Source: Gemmatimonadota bacterium
GTDB lineage: Bacteria; Gemmatimonadota; Gemmatimonadetes; Longimicrobiales; Gaopeijiaceae
Length of the DNA stretch: 64,000 nt
Direction: 5' to 3'
Assembly: GCA_029863645.1 (NCBI GenBank)
Contig: JAOTVA010000003.1
Coordinates: 1-64,000, forward strand
Shown here: positions 26,257 through 33,934 of the stretch, one piece after another
Layout: every line of letters begins with the position of its first letter
How positions within the stretch are numbered: the stretch's first letter is position 1
Program-made: the position numbers and the translations under genes
The notes under the pieces: model-generated
The model's input: only the letters and a program-made list of their open reading frames with translations
Database searches by the model: none
Told to the model about the DNA's origin: nothing

Positions 26257-26548
26257 CGCACCCTCACGGAGAAGGCGCCAACCGGTGAGGGCTGTCACAC
26301 CGCGGCCGGTGGCAGAGGCGCCAAAGAGTCCCGATTCCCCGGCCGCGGAAGAGACAGAAGGGCACAAGGCGAATCGGTGCACGCCTCGCGGCACGTCCCG
26401 TGCACTAGCTTCTTGCACGATGCGTGACCTCCTCGCGGGCCGGAGCGAGAGAATGGAGGGCCTTGGTGAATGATTCGCCGCACGCCACACCCGATGCAAC
26501 GGCGTTTGGCCCCACCATGGGACCATATGTCCTCTGGGGAGCATCCCG
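26257..26548. other. Spacer between divergent hsp20 and phosphatidyltransferase genes
   Basis: With the hsp20 leader this 375-base gap (26174-26548) has no supported gene. Apart from the hsp20 promoter and leader hairpin it holds GTGCAC sites: GGTGCAC at 26376-26382 and an inverted pair CGTGCA (26399-26404) / TGCACG (26414-26419) with a 9-base spacer. The latter contains TGCACTA, the half-site also seen at 12253-12259. These lie 120-165 bases upstream of the hsp20 -24 box, within enhancer range. Confidence 0.45.
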
Positions 26549-27190
26549 GTGATTCGCTTGGTTCTCTGGGTCGTGACCCTGGCCAGGGTGGCGCTCCTCC
26601 CCGCCTTCCTGTTGCTCGCGCTTCACGCACAAGAGCTTGCCCGCGCGGGCGTCGAGTTTGGGATATACCGCTGGGGAGCGGTCGCCGTGCTGCTCGTGAT
26701 CGGTCTCTCGGACCTGGTCGACGGCTGGCTCGCCCGACGCTTCGATCTCGCGACGCATGCCGGCGCGATCGCCGACGCCGTCGCCGACAAGCTCGTCCAA
26801 GGCGCCGTGGCGGCGTTCTTCGCGTTCAGCCGGGGGCCCGCGTTCGCGCCCCTACCCGTTTGGTTCTTCACCATCGTCGTGGGCCGGGATCTCGTCCTCG
26901 GCGGGGGTTGGGCGGCCCTCAGAATGCGTCGAGTGCCCGTCCGGATCGTGCACCGTAGCCATGGGCGCCTCTCCAGTTCCTCCGTCTTCGTCGTCCTCTT
27001 CTGGCTGGTCGTGGGAATGCCCGCACGGGGTCTCGCGCCTCTGGCTCTGCTCTCATCGGCCCTCATCGTAGCAAGCACAATGGCATACGTGTTGGACGGT
27101 CTCGCCCAGGCGCGGGAGGCGTCGGCCGGGCGCACCGGGCCTCCACCCACGGCGCTGACGGACGCCAGCGACATGGTGGGTGGGTCGTGA
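26549..27190 (+). CDS. CDP-alcohol phosphatidyltransferase family membrane protein
   Basis: A 213-aa integral membrane enzyme with the full CDP-OH-P signature at about residues 54-80 (DLVDGWLARR followed by G-x3-D-x3-D in GAIADAVADK). It should transfer a phospho-alcohol group to form a phospholipid, as in phosphatidylglycerophosphate synthase, but the acceptor cannot be told from sequence. The start is GTG at 26549. It overlaps a small membrane protein gene by 4 bases. Confidence 0.88.
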   Translation: MIRLVLWVVTLARVALLPAFLLLALHAQELARAGVEFGIYRWGAVAVLLVIGLSDLVDGWLARRFDLATHAGAIADAVADKLVQGAVAAFFAFSRGPAFAPLPVWFFTIVVGRDLVLGGGWAALRMRRVPVRIVHRSHGRLSSSSVFVVLFWLVVGMPARGLAPLALLSSALIVASTMAYVLDGLAQAREASAGRTGPPPTALTDASDMVGGS

Positions 27191-27603
27191 GCGCCGCGGG
27201 CAGGGCTGCCACCCCGTCGGCCCGGCTTGCGAGCTGGCTCGTGGTGGCCTTCGGAGCGCTCTTTGCGCTCCACTCCGTCATTGGTCGTGGGCAGGCCGTG
27301 ACCGGGTCCGGCCTCTCGTTCGCGGCAGTGGTCCTCCTGACGACGAGCCTGTGCGGCTACGGCTTGCGCCGGCGGTCCCTCTGGGCCTGGTGGGCCTCGC
27401 TCCTCCTGGCCGGCCTCGGCCTCTTCTTCGTGCTCCCTGTTGTCGGCGCGATCTTGCTGGGCACGACGACGGAACCCGTCGGTACCGGTTGGGACGTGAT
27501 CTTCTTCCCCCTTACCACGGCTATCCTGATTGCCCTGCTCGCGCTTCTCGTCATGGCGCGGAGGCAGGCGGGTACGGCGGGTCAGGGGGAGACGCCCCCC
27601 TGA
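27187..27603 (+). CDS. Small membrane protein, unrecognised
   Basis: A 138-aa protein with four hydrophobic segments (for example LASWLVVAFGALFALHSVI and LLLAGLGLFFVLPVVGAILL). No family was recognised. GTG start, overlapping the phosphatidyltransferase stop by 4 bases, so it is probably co-expressed with it. It converges with the HhH gene with a 2-base gap. Confidence 0.65.
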   Translation: MSAAGRAATPSARLASWLVVAFGALFALHSVIGRGQAVTGSGLSFAAVVLLTTSLCGYGLRRRSLWAWWASLLLAGLGLFFVLPVVGAILLGTTTEPVGTGWDVIFFPLTTAILIALLALLVMARRQAGTAGQGETPP

Positions 27604-27605
27604 CG

Positions 27606-28544
27606 TCAGGCGGTCCTCTGCTCCTCGGCGTAGTAGCGCCGACACTCGGGTTCGCGCCCGCGGACCACGCGCAGCTCCTTCAGGCGTCCCGAGTGAGAGG
27701 TGACGACCGTGCACTGTCCGTGGTCACCGTCCCGGTGGTAGTACATGACCACCCAGTCACGGGTCCGACCGAGCTCGTGCGCGCGCCGCGTGTTGGAGAA
27801 GAGAGCCGTAAGATCCCATCCGTCCCGCTCGACCTCCATGATCGGGAGCCACGGCTCGTGGGCCGGGTTGAACCTCCTGGGGGCAATGCGGCGCAGTGTG
27901 CCCTCACGTGCCCTCCTGCGGTAGTCGCGGTCCGCGTCCAGGAGCAGGCCGACCGCAGGGCGCGGCAGCGCTTCGGACCTCTCGGGCAAGGACCGACGGG
28001 ACCGCGCCAGCATACCGGCCAGGGCGTGGCGGATGCCCCCCGCCCGCTTCTCACCGACGCCTTCTACCGCTCTCAAACGACCGTCATGGGCGGCGAGCTC
28101 CAGCTCTTCCAGGGTGGTCACGCCGAGCTCCTCGTGGATGCGCCGAGCCAACTCCGGGCCCACGCCGGGCAAGCGCTGGAACGCCTTCTCGGGAGCCCCT
28201 TCGGCCTCCATACGGTCCAGCAAGCGTAGCTCCCCGGTCTCCACGATCTCGACGATCGAGCCGGAGATCGCGCGTCCCACGCCGGGAATCTCCTGGAGGC
28301 GCCTGCGCCCGCCCTCCTCGTAAAGCTCCGTCACCGAACCGGTGAGTGCGCGCAATTCGTCGGCCACGCGCCGATAGCTTCGTACGCGGAATGGATTGGC
28401 GTCGTGCGACTCGAGCAGGTCAGCGACGCGGTCGAGCTTGCTGGCGACGTCGCGGTTGAACGGGGAGGCTATTCCAGGTCCTCCCGCTCGACCTCGATCG
28501 AGCAGTTCGTCACGAGCGCGGCAAGCGCACCCACCGCCGCCCAT
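27606..28544 (-). CDS. Helix-hairpin-helix protein related to the N-terminus of DNA polymerase X
   Basis: Up to 312 aa. The segment NRDVASKLDRVADLLESHDANPFRVRSYRRVADEL matches the 8-kDa-like domain of PolX, followed by two HhH motifs (LQEIPGVGRAISGSIVEI and FQRLPGVGPELARRIHEE) and a third (AVEGVGEKRAGGIRHAL). The nucleotidyltransferase and PHP domains of PolX are absent; the C-terminal ~100 residues are of unknown fold. It probably binds DNA. The start is uncertain: GTG at 28544 is the only ordinary codon ahead of the domain and overlaps the DUF4342 gene by 76 bases, so the two are likely one transcript. Confidence 0.75.
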   Translation of the reverse strand: MGGGGCACRARDELLDRGRAGGPGIASPFNRDVASKLDRVADLLESHDANPFRVRSYRRVADELRALTGSVTELYEEGGRRRLQEIPGVGRAISGSIVEIVETGELRLLDRMEAEGAPEKAFQRLPGVGPELARRIHEELGVTTLEELELAAHDGRLRAVEGVGEKRAGGIRHALAGMLARSRRSLPERSEALPRPAVGLLLDADRDYRRRAREGTLRRIAPRRFNPAHEPWLPIMEVERDGWDLTALFSNTRRAHELGRTRDWVVMYYHRDGDHGQCTVVTSHSGRLKELRVVRGREPECRRYYAEEQRTA

Positions 28545-28771
28545 ACAGGCACCAGGACGGCACCCGCCACTCCGACCGTCACCGGAAACTCGATGAGCGT
28601 GCGGCCCTCGTCGTTCTTGATGACGACGTGCCGAACGTTCCCCTCGTGGACGAGCTCCTTGAGCTTGGCGACGATCTTGTCGCCCCGGACCTTGTGCTCC
28701 TCGCGGCGGGTCCGCGACTCGCTCGTGTGCTCCTCGATCTGCCGCTCCGGCGGCGCTGTCGTCTTGGGCAT
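28469..28771 (-). CDS. DUF4342 protein
   Basis: A 100-aa protein with a charged N-terminal half and the DUF4342 core: KVRGDKIVAKLKELVHEGNV, then VVIKNDEGRTLIEFPVTVG and a hydrophobic stretch VAGAVLVPVWAAVGALAALV. The family is small, of unknown function, and possibly membrane-associated. The ATG at 28771 was chosen over an upstream start because the upstream part is unlike the family and a promoter-like element lies at 28822-28836. Confidence 0.8.
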   Translation of the reverse strand: MPKTTAPPERQIEEHTSESRTRREEHKVRGDKIVAKLKELVHEGNVRHVVIKNDEGRTLIEFPVTVGVAGAVLVPVWAAVGALAALVTNCSIEVEREDLE

Positions 28772-28821
28772 CGAACGTCTCCCTTCACTGAGTTCTTCTC
28801 GGCCTGCTGAGCGCAAAGCTT

Positions 28822-28836
28822 GCAAGGTCCACGCCG
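28822..28836 (-). promoter_or_regulatory. Probable sigma-54 promoter of the DUF4342-HhH unit
   Basis: The minus strand reads CGGCGT-GGACC-TTGC followed by A: a perfect -12 box (TTGCA) and a GGC -24 core, with correct 12-base register but two mismatches after GGC. It lies in the gap between the upstream gene and DUF4342, giving a leader of about 40 bases. Confidence 0.6.
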
Positions 28837-28868
28837 TCCGCCGAGATACCCGTCGCGGCTTGTCAGCG

Positions 28869-30017
28869 CTACGCGCGGATGAACTCGTCGGGCGCCAGCG
28901 CAGTGGCGAGCATGACGTCGTTAATGTCCTCATGTGCCTTCCACAGGGCGCTCGTCCTTGCCTCCGTGGACAACCAAGTCGCTGTGATCTCGTGAGCCAA
29001 TGACACGTAGTGCGCGACCCCTCTCAACGCGTCCGTTCGAACCTGAGTCGGCAAAGCTTCGACGGCTCCGAGGAGCTCTTCCGATGCACGGAGCCCGATG
29101 GCGAGGCCCAGTTCCCTGAAGGCGAGGCGGTCCTCGAACCGCCGCACGAGCGTCCGACTTCTGGTCAGTCCGTCGAGGCTCTCTAAAGAGGACTCCACGA
29201 GCTGCAGCAAGAGTTCCTCGAGACGCCCCCGCCCTTGGGCTCGCGAGGCCAGGAGGAGTTGCGCCACTCGCCAGGTGTCGGTCAGGAGACCGCCGACGCC
29301 CAAGGGATCGTCGGTCGCCCAGGCAGCGGGGTTGCACATGCGCCAAAGCTCATTCACCTCTTGGCGGAGCTCATCCGGTCCTAGCCCACTCGAGGTCACA
29401 AGTCCGTCCAGCGGGTCATGCGCTCCCTGCGACGGAACGAGCGGCCGAGTGAGATCGATGCTCATCTTCCAATACATCCTCGGCGCCGAACCGGGGGCCG
29501 AACGGTAGGTGAAGCCCGCGTGCGCCGCCTTGGCCAGCTCGACGGCCCATTGGTGAAGCTTCGGGTCCTCGAGGACCTCGGCCGCACGAGCCAACGCGTG
29601 CGTCCAGCGCATGAGGTAGTGGTAGTACTGCCCGTCACGATTCCACTCCTGTCGAGGGTCGTACCGGTCGCCAGGGCCGCGCTCGCTCAGCGGCTTGCCG
29701 ATCCGTAAGCCGCGTGCTGTCGGATGCCGCTCGCCCTCCTCTTCATCGAGCCCGCTGATCCACCCCCGGCGCCGGCTATCATCGCGATGCCGCCCAAGCG
29801 CGTGGTGTACGTGATCGATCAAAGCAACGGCACGCTCGCGGTGACGCTGCAGGCCGGTTCGACGAAAAAGCGTGAGATAGTTGCAGACCGCGAAGGCGTC
29901 GGTCCAGAGATACCGCACCTGTCTCATGTTGGATGACAGGCCGGTACGGGTGGCGAACTCCTCCATGATGCGGCTCGCTAGCGCCTCTGCGGAACCGGAC
30001 CCGGAGGTTGCATCCAT
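28869..30017 (-). CDS. Unrecognised alpha-helical protein, six-hairpin-like
   Basis: A 382-aa soluble protein without signal peptide. It is rich in helices and aromatic residues (MRQVRYLWTDAFAVCNYL, QYYHYLMRWTHALARAAEVL, LKMW-like helices further on) and reminds one of six-hairpin toroid glycosidases, but no catalytic motif is certain. It lies 6 bases after the phosphoribosyltransferase gene on the same strand, under the same predicted sigma-54 promoter, so it belongs to the stress set. No function is assigned. Confidence 0.7.
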   Translation of the reverse strand: MDATSGSGSAEALASRIMEEFATRTGLSSNMRQVRYLWTDAFAVCNYLTLFRRTGLQRHRERAVALIDHVHHALGRHRDDSRRRGWISGLDEEEGERHPTARGLRIGKPLSERGPGDRYDPRQEWNRDGQYYHYLMRWTHALARAAEVLEDPKLHQWAVELAKAAHAGFTYRSAPGSAPRMYWKMSIDLTRPLVPSQGAHDPLDGLVTSSGLGPDELRQEVNELWRMCNPAAWATDDPLGVGGLLTDTWRVAQLLLASRAQGRGRLEELLLQLVESSLESLDGLTRSRTLVRRFEDRLAFRELGLAIGLRASEELLGAVEALPTQVRTDALRGVAHYVSLAHEITATWLSTEARTSALWKAHEDINDVMLATALAPDEFIRA

Positions 30018-30023
30018 TGCGGG

Positions 30024-30692
30024 TTAGGCGCTGGACTCCTGCCGGCTAGCGTTCCCCAGCAGCTCCCTCACCTCCAGGTCGAAGACCGGAGCGAAGTCGT
30101 CATACCACCTGCCGACTGCACCGAACGCCACGGACGTCTTCAAGCAAATCACCTGGTCCGCATCCTCCTCCAGCGCGCGGACGGTCCCGGCGGCAGCCAC
30201 CGGACTGGCGACGATCCGGCGCTTCGCACCCCGGTGTTCCAGAGACTTGAGAGCAGCACGAACGGTATATCCGGTCGCGATGCCATCGTCCACGACCACG
30301 ACCGTCTTCCCGGCGATGTCGATGGGTGCACAACCATCTCGGTAGAGCTTCTCGCGCACCTTCAGCTCCGTGTGTTCGCGCTCCACGATGTCGTGGATCA
30401 TCTCCTGGCCCAAGCCGAGGGCCTTCACGTGATCGTCGTTGAGGACCACGATGTCACCGGTGGCGATGGCACCGAACGCCAACTCGGGCTGCCAGGGAAC
30501 GCCCAGCTTGCGCACGACCAGCACGTCCAAGGGAACTCCCAGGCGAGTGGACACCTCGTACCCGACCGGCACACCGCCTCTGGGAAGGGCCAAGATGACC
30601 GCGTCATCCTCCCCTACCGCTGCCTCGACCGCGGGGGCCAATTGTCTGCCCGCGTCACGGCGGTCGATGAACTTCACAGGGGCGTCGCTCAC
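30024..30692 (-). CDS. Phosphoribosyltransferase-family protein
   Basis: A 222-aa type I phosphoribosyltransferase-like protein. The PRPP-binding motif is VVVVDDGIATGYTVRAAL at about residue 128, and the N-terminal LALPRGGVPVGYEV is typical of the stand-alone domain often found near erythromycin esterase and Hsp20 genes. The substrate is unknown. The start is GTG at 30692 with GGAGGAG about 9 bases upstream; a longer in-frame version runs through the promoter and was rejected. In M. tuberculosis Rv2030c this domain is fused to the esterase domain; here the two are separate genes. Confidence 0.88.
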   Translation of the reverse strand: MSDAPVKFIDRRDAGRQLAPAVEAAVGEDDAVILALPRGGVPVGYEVSTRLGVPLDVLVVRKLGVPWQPELAFGAIATGDIVVLNDDHVKALGLGQEMIHDIVEREHTELKVREKLYRDGCAPIDIAGKTVVVVDDGIATGYTVRAALKSLEHRGAKRRIVASPVAAAGTVRALEEDADQVICLKTSVAFGAVGRWYDDFAPVFDLEVRELLGNASRQESSA

Positions 30693-30739
30693 TCCTGTTC
30701 TCCTCCACTGTTTCTGGACGAATTCTGGCTCTCGGCACC

Positions 30740-30754
30740 GCACATCACGTGCCA
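30740..30754 (-). promoter_or_regulatory. Sigma-54 -24/-12 promoter of the phosphoribosyltransferase gene
   Basis: The minus strand reads TGGCAC-GTGAT-GTGC: a perfect -24 box and the same GTGC variant of the -12 box as hsp20. GG and GC are 12 bases apart. The predicted leader is about 36 bases. Confidence 0.75.
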
Positions 30755-31118
30755 GGGAGCGGCGTATCTTCGAAAGGAAGCGAGTCCTCCGCAACGGGGC
30801 GGAGTGGATTCCCCGGCTCGCCTCGGATTCCGGGAGTGACAAACGGTCCCATTCCGGGTCACCGGATCGAGCGCCGCGGCCTCTCGGCCGCCTTCGACCT
30901 CTCACTGCGCCCCGTCAGTCCCCGATGGGGTCACTTCGGGCAGAACCAGGTGGTGCTGTTCGCGCAGGTCAAGTAGGCCCGCCGCGCCATCGCCTCTTCT
31001 TCACGATCGCCAGAGCCATCCCCTCGGGTCCGAGCGACCCTGCCGGCAGCCGGACGACGAGCCCGGCCCAGGGTAGGAGGATCGCGATACCCACCAGCGG
31101 GCCTCCAACACGGTCCAC
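30755..31118. other. Spacer between divergent sigma-54 promoters
   Basis: The 508-base gap 30693-31200 has no gene I can support. A minus-strand frame of 86 codons (30969-31229) with two hydrophobic runs overlaps the dodecin start and promoter and is doubtful. The gap holds two outward-facing sigma-54 elements. Between them, GTGAC (30836-30840) and GTCAC (30858-30862) form an inverted pair 17 bases apart, accompanied by three ATTCC repeats (30808, 30827, 30851), 80-110 bases upstream of the phosphoribosyltransferase -24 box: a possible activator site. Confidence 0.45.
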
Positions 31119-31133
31119 TGGCACCCGCCTTGC
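31119..31133 (+). promoter_or_regulatory. Sigma-54 -24/-12 promoter of the dodecin gene
   Basis: TGGCAC-CCGCC-TTGC matches the full -24 and -12 core without a mismatch and with the required register. It ends 67 bases before the dodecin ATG, giving a leader of about 56 bases. Confidence 0.8.
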
Positions 31134-31200
31134 GGTCTGATTCTCACAGAGTGGCGCAGCGCGCGTCGCGAGGGTCCCCCCGAACGCGAGGACAGCGATC

Positions 31201-31404
31201 ATGTCGGTTGCCAAAGTCATCGAGATCACGGCCGATTCCCAGAAGGGATTCGAGGACGCCGTTCAGCAAGGAATCAGCAAAGCGTCCGAGTCCGTCGACC
31301 ACATCAAGGGCGCCTGGGTGGAGAACCAGGAGGTCCTCGTCGAGGACGGAAAAGTACGTGGATATCGGGTCCACTTGCGTGTCACCTTCCTACTGAAGGC
31401 GTGA
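31201..31404 (+). CDS. Dodecin (flavin storage protein)
   Basis: A 67-aa protein with the dodecin pattern: MSVAKVIEITADSQKGFEDA, KASESVDHIKGAWVENQEV with the flavin-stacking Trp, and GYRVHLRVTFLL. Dodecins form hollow 12-mers that bind and protect flavins. Its own sigma-54 promoter lies upstream. A GC-rich hairpin follows the stop. Confidence 0.93.
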   Translation: MSVAKVIEITADSQKGFEDAVQQGISKASESVDHIKGAWVENQEVLVEDGKVRGYRVHLRVTFLLKA

Positions 31405-31409
31405 CGTTG

Positions 31410-31441
31410 GGCCGGCCCTGCCCCACGGGCCTGGCCGGCGA
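31410..31441 (+). terminator. GC-rich hairpin after the dodecin gene
   Basis: GCCGGCC and GGCCGGC with further inner pairing (CCC/GGG) form a stable stem just after the dodecin stop. There is no T-run, so it may only slow polymerase or protect the mRNA end. Next to it GGGAC-N5-GTCCC (31466-31480) forms a second small dyad before the kinase gene. Confidence 0.4.
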
Positions 31442-31503
31442 GAGTTAGGCAACGTGAGCCAAGGTGGGACATTTGGTCCCTCTGCGGCGCCAGGAGATCG
31501 CGG

Positions 31504-33150
31504 ATGCGCCAACCCGCAGAAGTAGGAATCGTCGGGGCCGAGCCCGCGGGGGCGAAAACGGACGTTTCGCGCCTCATCGACGGGCTCAGTCGCCCAGAAG
31601 CCTATCCGCATGCGGCAACAGGGTTGGAGATCCGACAAACTCACATTTCGGTCGTGGCGCTGGCGGGCCCATACGCATACAAGGTGAAGAAGCCCGTCGA
31701 CCTGGGCTTCCTCGACTTCACCACCCTCGAGAAGCGCCTGCACTTCTGCCGCGAGGAAGTGCGACTGAACCGCCGTCTCGCGCCGCAGGTCTACCTGGGG
31801 GTGGTTCCGCTCGTCCAATCGGATGCGGGACTCGTCGTGGACGGCGAGGGTGCCCCCGTGGAGTATGCGGTGAAGATGGAGCGCTTGCCGGAAGATGCCA
31901 CCCTGCTCGAGCGCCTGAAGCGGGACGGGCTGACCCGCGAGATCCTGGGGTCGTTGGGGAGACGGGTCGCCGCTTTCCACGCGGGCGCGGCAGGGGGTCC
32001 GGAGGTTGATCGGTACGGTCGCTGGGAGGTCGTGGCGGCCAACGCCAGGGAGAACCTCGACCAATCCAGGCCCCGAGTGGGTGAGTGCCTGAGCGGACCC
32101 GTGTTCGACAGGATTGGAAGCTGTCTGGAGGAACAGCTCAAGACGCTCCGGCCACTCATCGAGGCCCGAGCACGCGCTCACACGCCGCGTGACACGCACG
32201 GCGACCTGCACCTGGAGCACGTGTACCTGTTCCCCGACCAGGCGCCACCTCGGGACCTGGTGGCCATCGACTGCATCGAGTTCAACGAGCGCTTCCGCTA
32301 CGCGGACCCGGTGGCAGACATGGCGTTCTTGGCGATGGATCTCGTCTTCCGCGGTCGGCGGGACCTCGCGGAGGCGTTCATCGATGCGTACTTCCGGGAG
32401 GCCGATGACCCGCATGGCCTTCGGCTCATTCCCTTCTATGTGTCGTATCGCGCGGCGGTGCGAGGCAAGGTGGCGGGCCTGGTGTCCGAGAAGGGGGAAG
32501 TGCCTGCGGAAGAGCGCCGGGCAGCCGTCGACAGGGCCCGCGGTTACTGGCTGCTTGCCCTATCGGAGCTGGAGGAGCCGGAGCGCCGACCCTGTCTCGT
32601 CCTCGCGGGCGGGCTTCCAGGGACCGGCAAGACGACGCTCGCCCAGCAGCTCGCAAACGAAGCGAGATTCGAAATCGTCTCCTCGGACCGGGTTCGCAAG
32701 GAGCTCGCCGGCCTGGCACCGGAGATGTCGGCTCTGGCACCGTTCGGCGAGGGCATCTACACGCCCGAGTGGGACGACCGGACGTACGCGGCGTGTCTCG
32801 AACAGGCGCTCAGTCTTCTCTTCCTCGGTAAGCGCGTGATCGTCGACGCCTCCTTCCGGGAGATCGGACGCAGGCGGACCTTGCTCGCGGCTGGGATCGC
32901 TTCGGGGGTGCGGTCCCTCTTCCTCCACTGCACCGCGACGCCGGGCACGGTTCAAGCACGTCTGACGGGGCGTCGCGGGGGAGCCTCCGATGCAGGCTGG
33001 GACGTCTATCGCGCAGCCGCTGGCGCCTGGGAGGACGAGGAAAACGAGGAGCCACCCTGGACGGTGCGAACCGTGTCCACAGACGGACCTGTCGACCAGG
33101 TCCGGCACGCGGCGCTGGGACACCTCCGGGAACTGGGACTCATGCGGTAG
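31504..33150 (+). CDS. Aminoglycoside phosphotransferase-like kinase fused to AAA P-loop kinase
   Basis: A 548-aa two-domain protein. The N-terminal ~340 residues are an APH/choline-kinase-like fold (YAYKVKKPVDLGFLDF near the start, DTHGDLHLEHVYLF as the catalytic loop, AIDCIEFNERFRYADPVADM as the metal loop). The C-terminal ~180 residues are a zeta-toxin or nucleotide-kinase-like P-loop domain with AGGLPGTGKTTLAQQL. The same architecture is found in M. tuberculosis Rv2004c, a DosR-regulon member. The substrate is unknown. CCAGGAG precedes the ATG. It may share the dodecin transcript. Confidence 0.88.
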   Translation: MRQPAEVGIVGAEPAGAKTDVSRLIDGLSRPEAYPHAATGLEIRQTHISVVALAGPYAYKVKKPVDLGFLDFTTLEKRLHFCREEVRLNRRLAPQVYLGVVPLVQSDAGLVVDGEGAPVEYAVKMERLPEDATLLERLKRDGLTREILGSLGRRVAAFHAGAAGGPEVDRYGRWEVVAANARENLDQSRPRVGECLSGPVFDRIGSCLEEQLKTLRPLIEARARAHTPRDTHGDLHLEHVYLFPDQAPPRDLVAIDCIEFNERFRYADPVADMAFLAMDLVFRGRRDLAEAFIDAYFREADDPHGLRLIPFYVSYRAAVRGKVAGLVSEKGEVPAEERRAAVDRARGYWLLALSELEEPERRPCLVLAGGLPGTGKTTLAQQLANEARFEIVSSDRVRKELAGLAPEMSALAPFGEGIYTPEWDDRTYAACLEQALSLLFLGKRVIVDASFREIGRRRTLLAAGIASGVRSLFLHCTATPGTVQARLTGRRGGASDAGWDVYRAAAGAWEDEENEEPPWTVRTVSTDGPVDQVRHAALGHLRELGLMR

Positions 33151-33180
33151 GGCCGTGCTAGTGGGTCGTTATGCCAGGGG

Positions 33181-33654
33181 CTAACCGGCACCGGCGTCCG
33201 AAGTGCGATCCGCGAACAGGGCGAGCAGATCGACCACCGACACGATCCCCACGAGTTCTCCGCTGTCCAGCACGACCGCGCGTCCCAGGCCCGTGCTTGC
33301 GAAGAACGCGGCGACCTCGGCTAGGCTCGCCTGTGGCCCGACGCCGAAGACGTCCGGTGTCATGACTTCGCGAACTGTCGTCTCGTCGAGGTGCCTGACT
33401 GCGCGAGCAGAATCGTCCACATCCGCGTCTTCTGCCGCAAGCCTGTCGCTGCACCACATGAGGTCGGTCACGCTGACCGTACCGATAACCTTCTGATCCA
33501 TCCCGACGACTGGCACCCCACTGACGCCGGTACGTCGAAGGAGGTTGAGCAACTCCCGAAGCGACGCAGTCGAGGACACGGTCACGACCGGCGTGCGCAT
33601 GATGTCCGCCGCTGTGGACGGAACGGAGCATGGGTTGCTGCCGGTGGACGTCAT
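33181..33654 (-). CDS. CBS-pair protein
   Basis: A 157-aa protein of two CBS repeats: DIMRTPVVTVSSTASLRELLNLLRRTGVSGVPVV and EVMTPDVFGVGPQASLAEVAAFFASTGLGRAVVL. It is expected to bind AMP or ATP and sense energy charge. The ATG at 33654 has GGAGAG upstream; the longer open frame runs through the promoter and looks non-coding. A strong sigma-54 element lies at 33737-33751. It converges with the kinase gene. Confidence 0.9.
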   Translation of the reverse strand: MTSTGSNPCSVPSTAADIMRTPVVTVSSTASLRELLNLLRRTGVSGVPVVGMDQKVIGTVSVTDLMWCSDRLAAEDADVDDSARAVRHLDETTVREVMTPDVFGVGPQASLAEVAAFFASTGLGRAVVLDSGELVGIVSVVDLLALFADRTSDAGAG

Positions 33655-33736
33655 GATCGCTCTCCAGGGGTCCCTAGTCTTCCGAGTGACACGACCTTTC
33701 TCCCGAATCGGCGTTGTCGCCACGTTAGAGCGATGC

Positions 33737-33751
33737 GCAACGAACGTGCCG
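33737..33751 (-). promoter_or_regulatory. Sigma-54 -24/-12 promoter of the CBS gene
   Basis: The minus strand reads CGGCAC-GTTCG-TTGC: GGCAC and TTGC are perfect and in register. The predicted leader is about 70 bases. The rest of the 280-base gap to the acyl-CoA synthetase gene shows only an imperfect GTGGGACG/CGTCCAC pair at 33801-33831. Confidence 0.75.
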
Positions 33752-33934
33752 CATCCGCGCGGCACACATCGCGGATCACGGGCCCGTCGGAGGGCAACGC
33801 GTGGGACGACATGGTCTCGCCGGACGTCCACGTTAGTCAGGTCGGCTTCAGACACTTCGTCCCCCGATCGGACAGAATGCCCAAGCCCGCCCCACTGTTG
33901 CTCGCCGAGCGGAAGTGCCCGAGCCCGTGGCCGC

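Noticed and set aside
30969-31229. Small minus-strand membrane-like frame upstream of dodecin
   Set aside because: It overlaps the dodecin start and its sigma-54 element and has no clear start or family.
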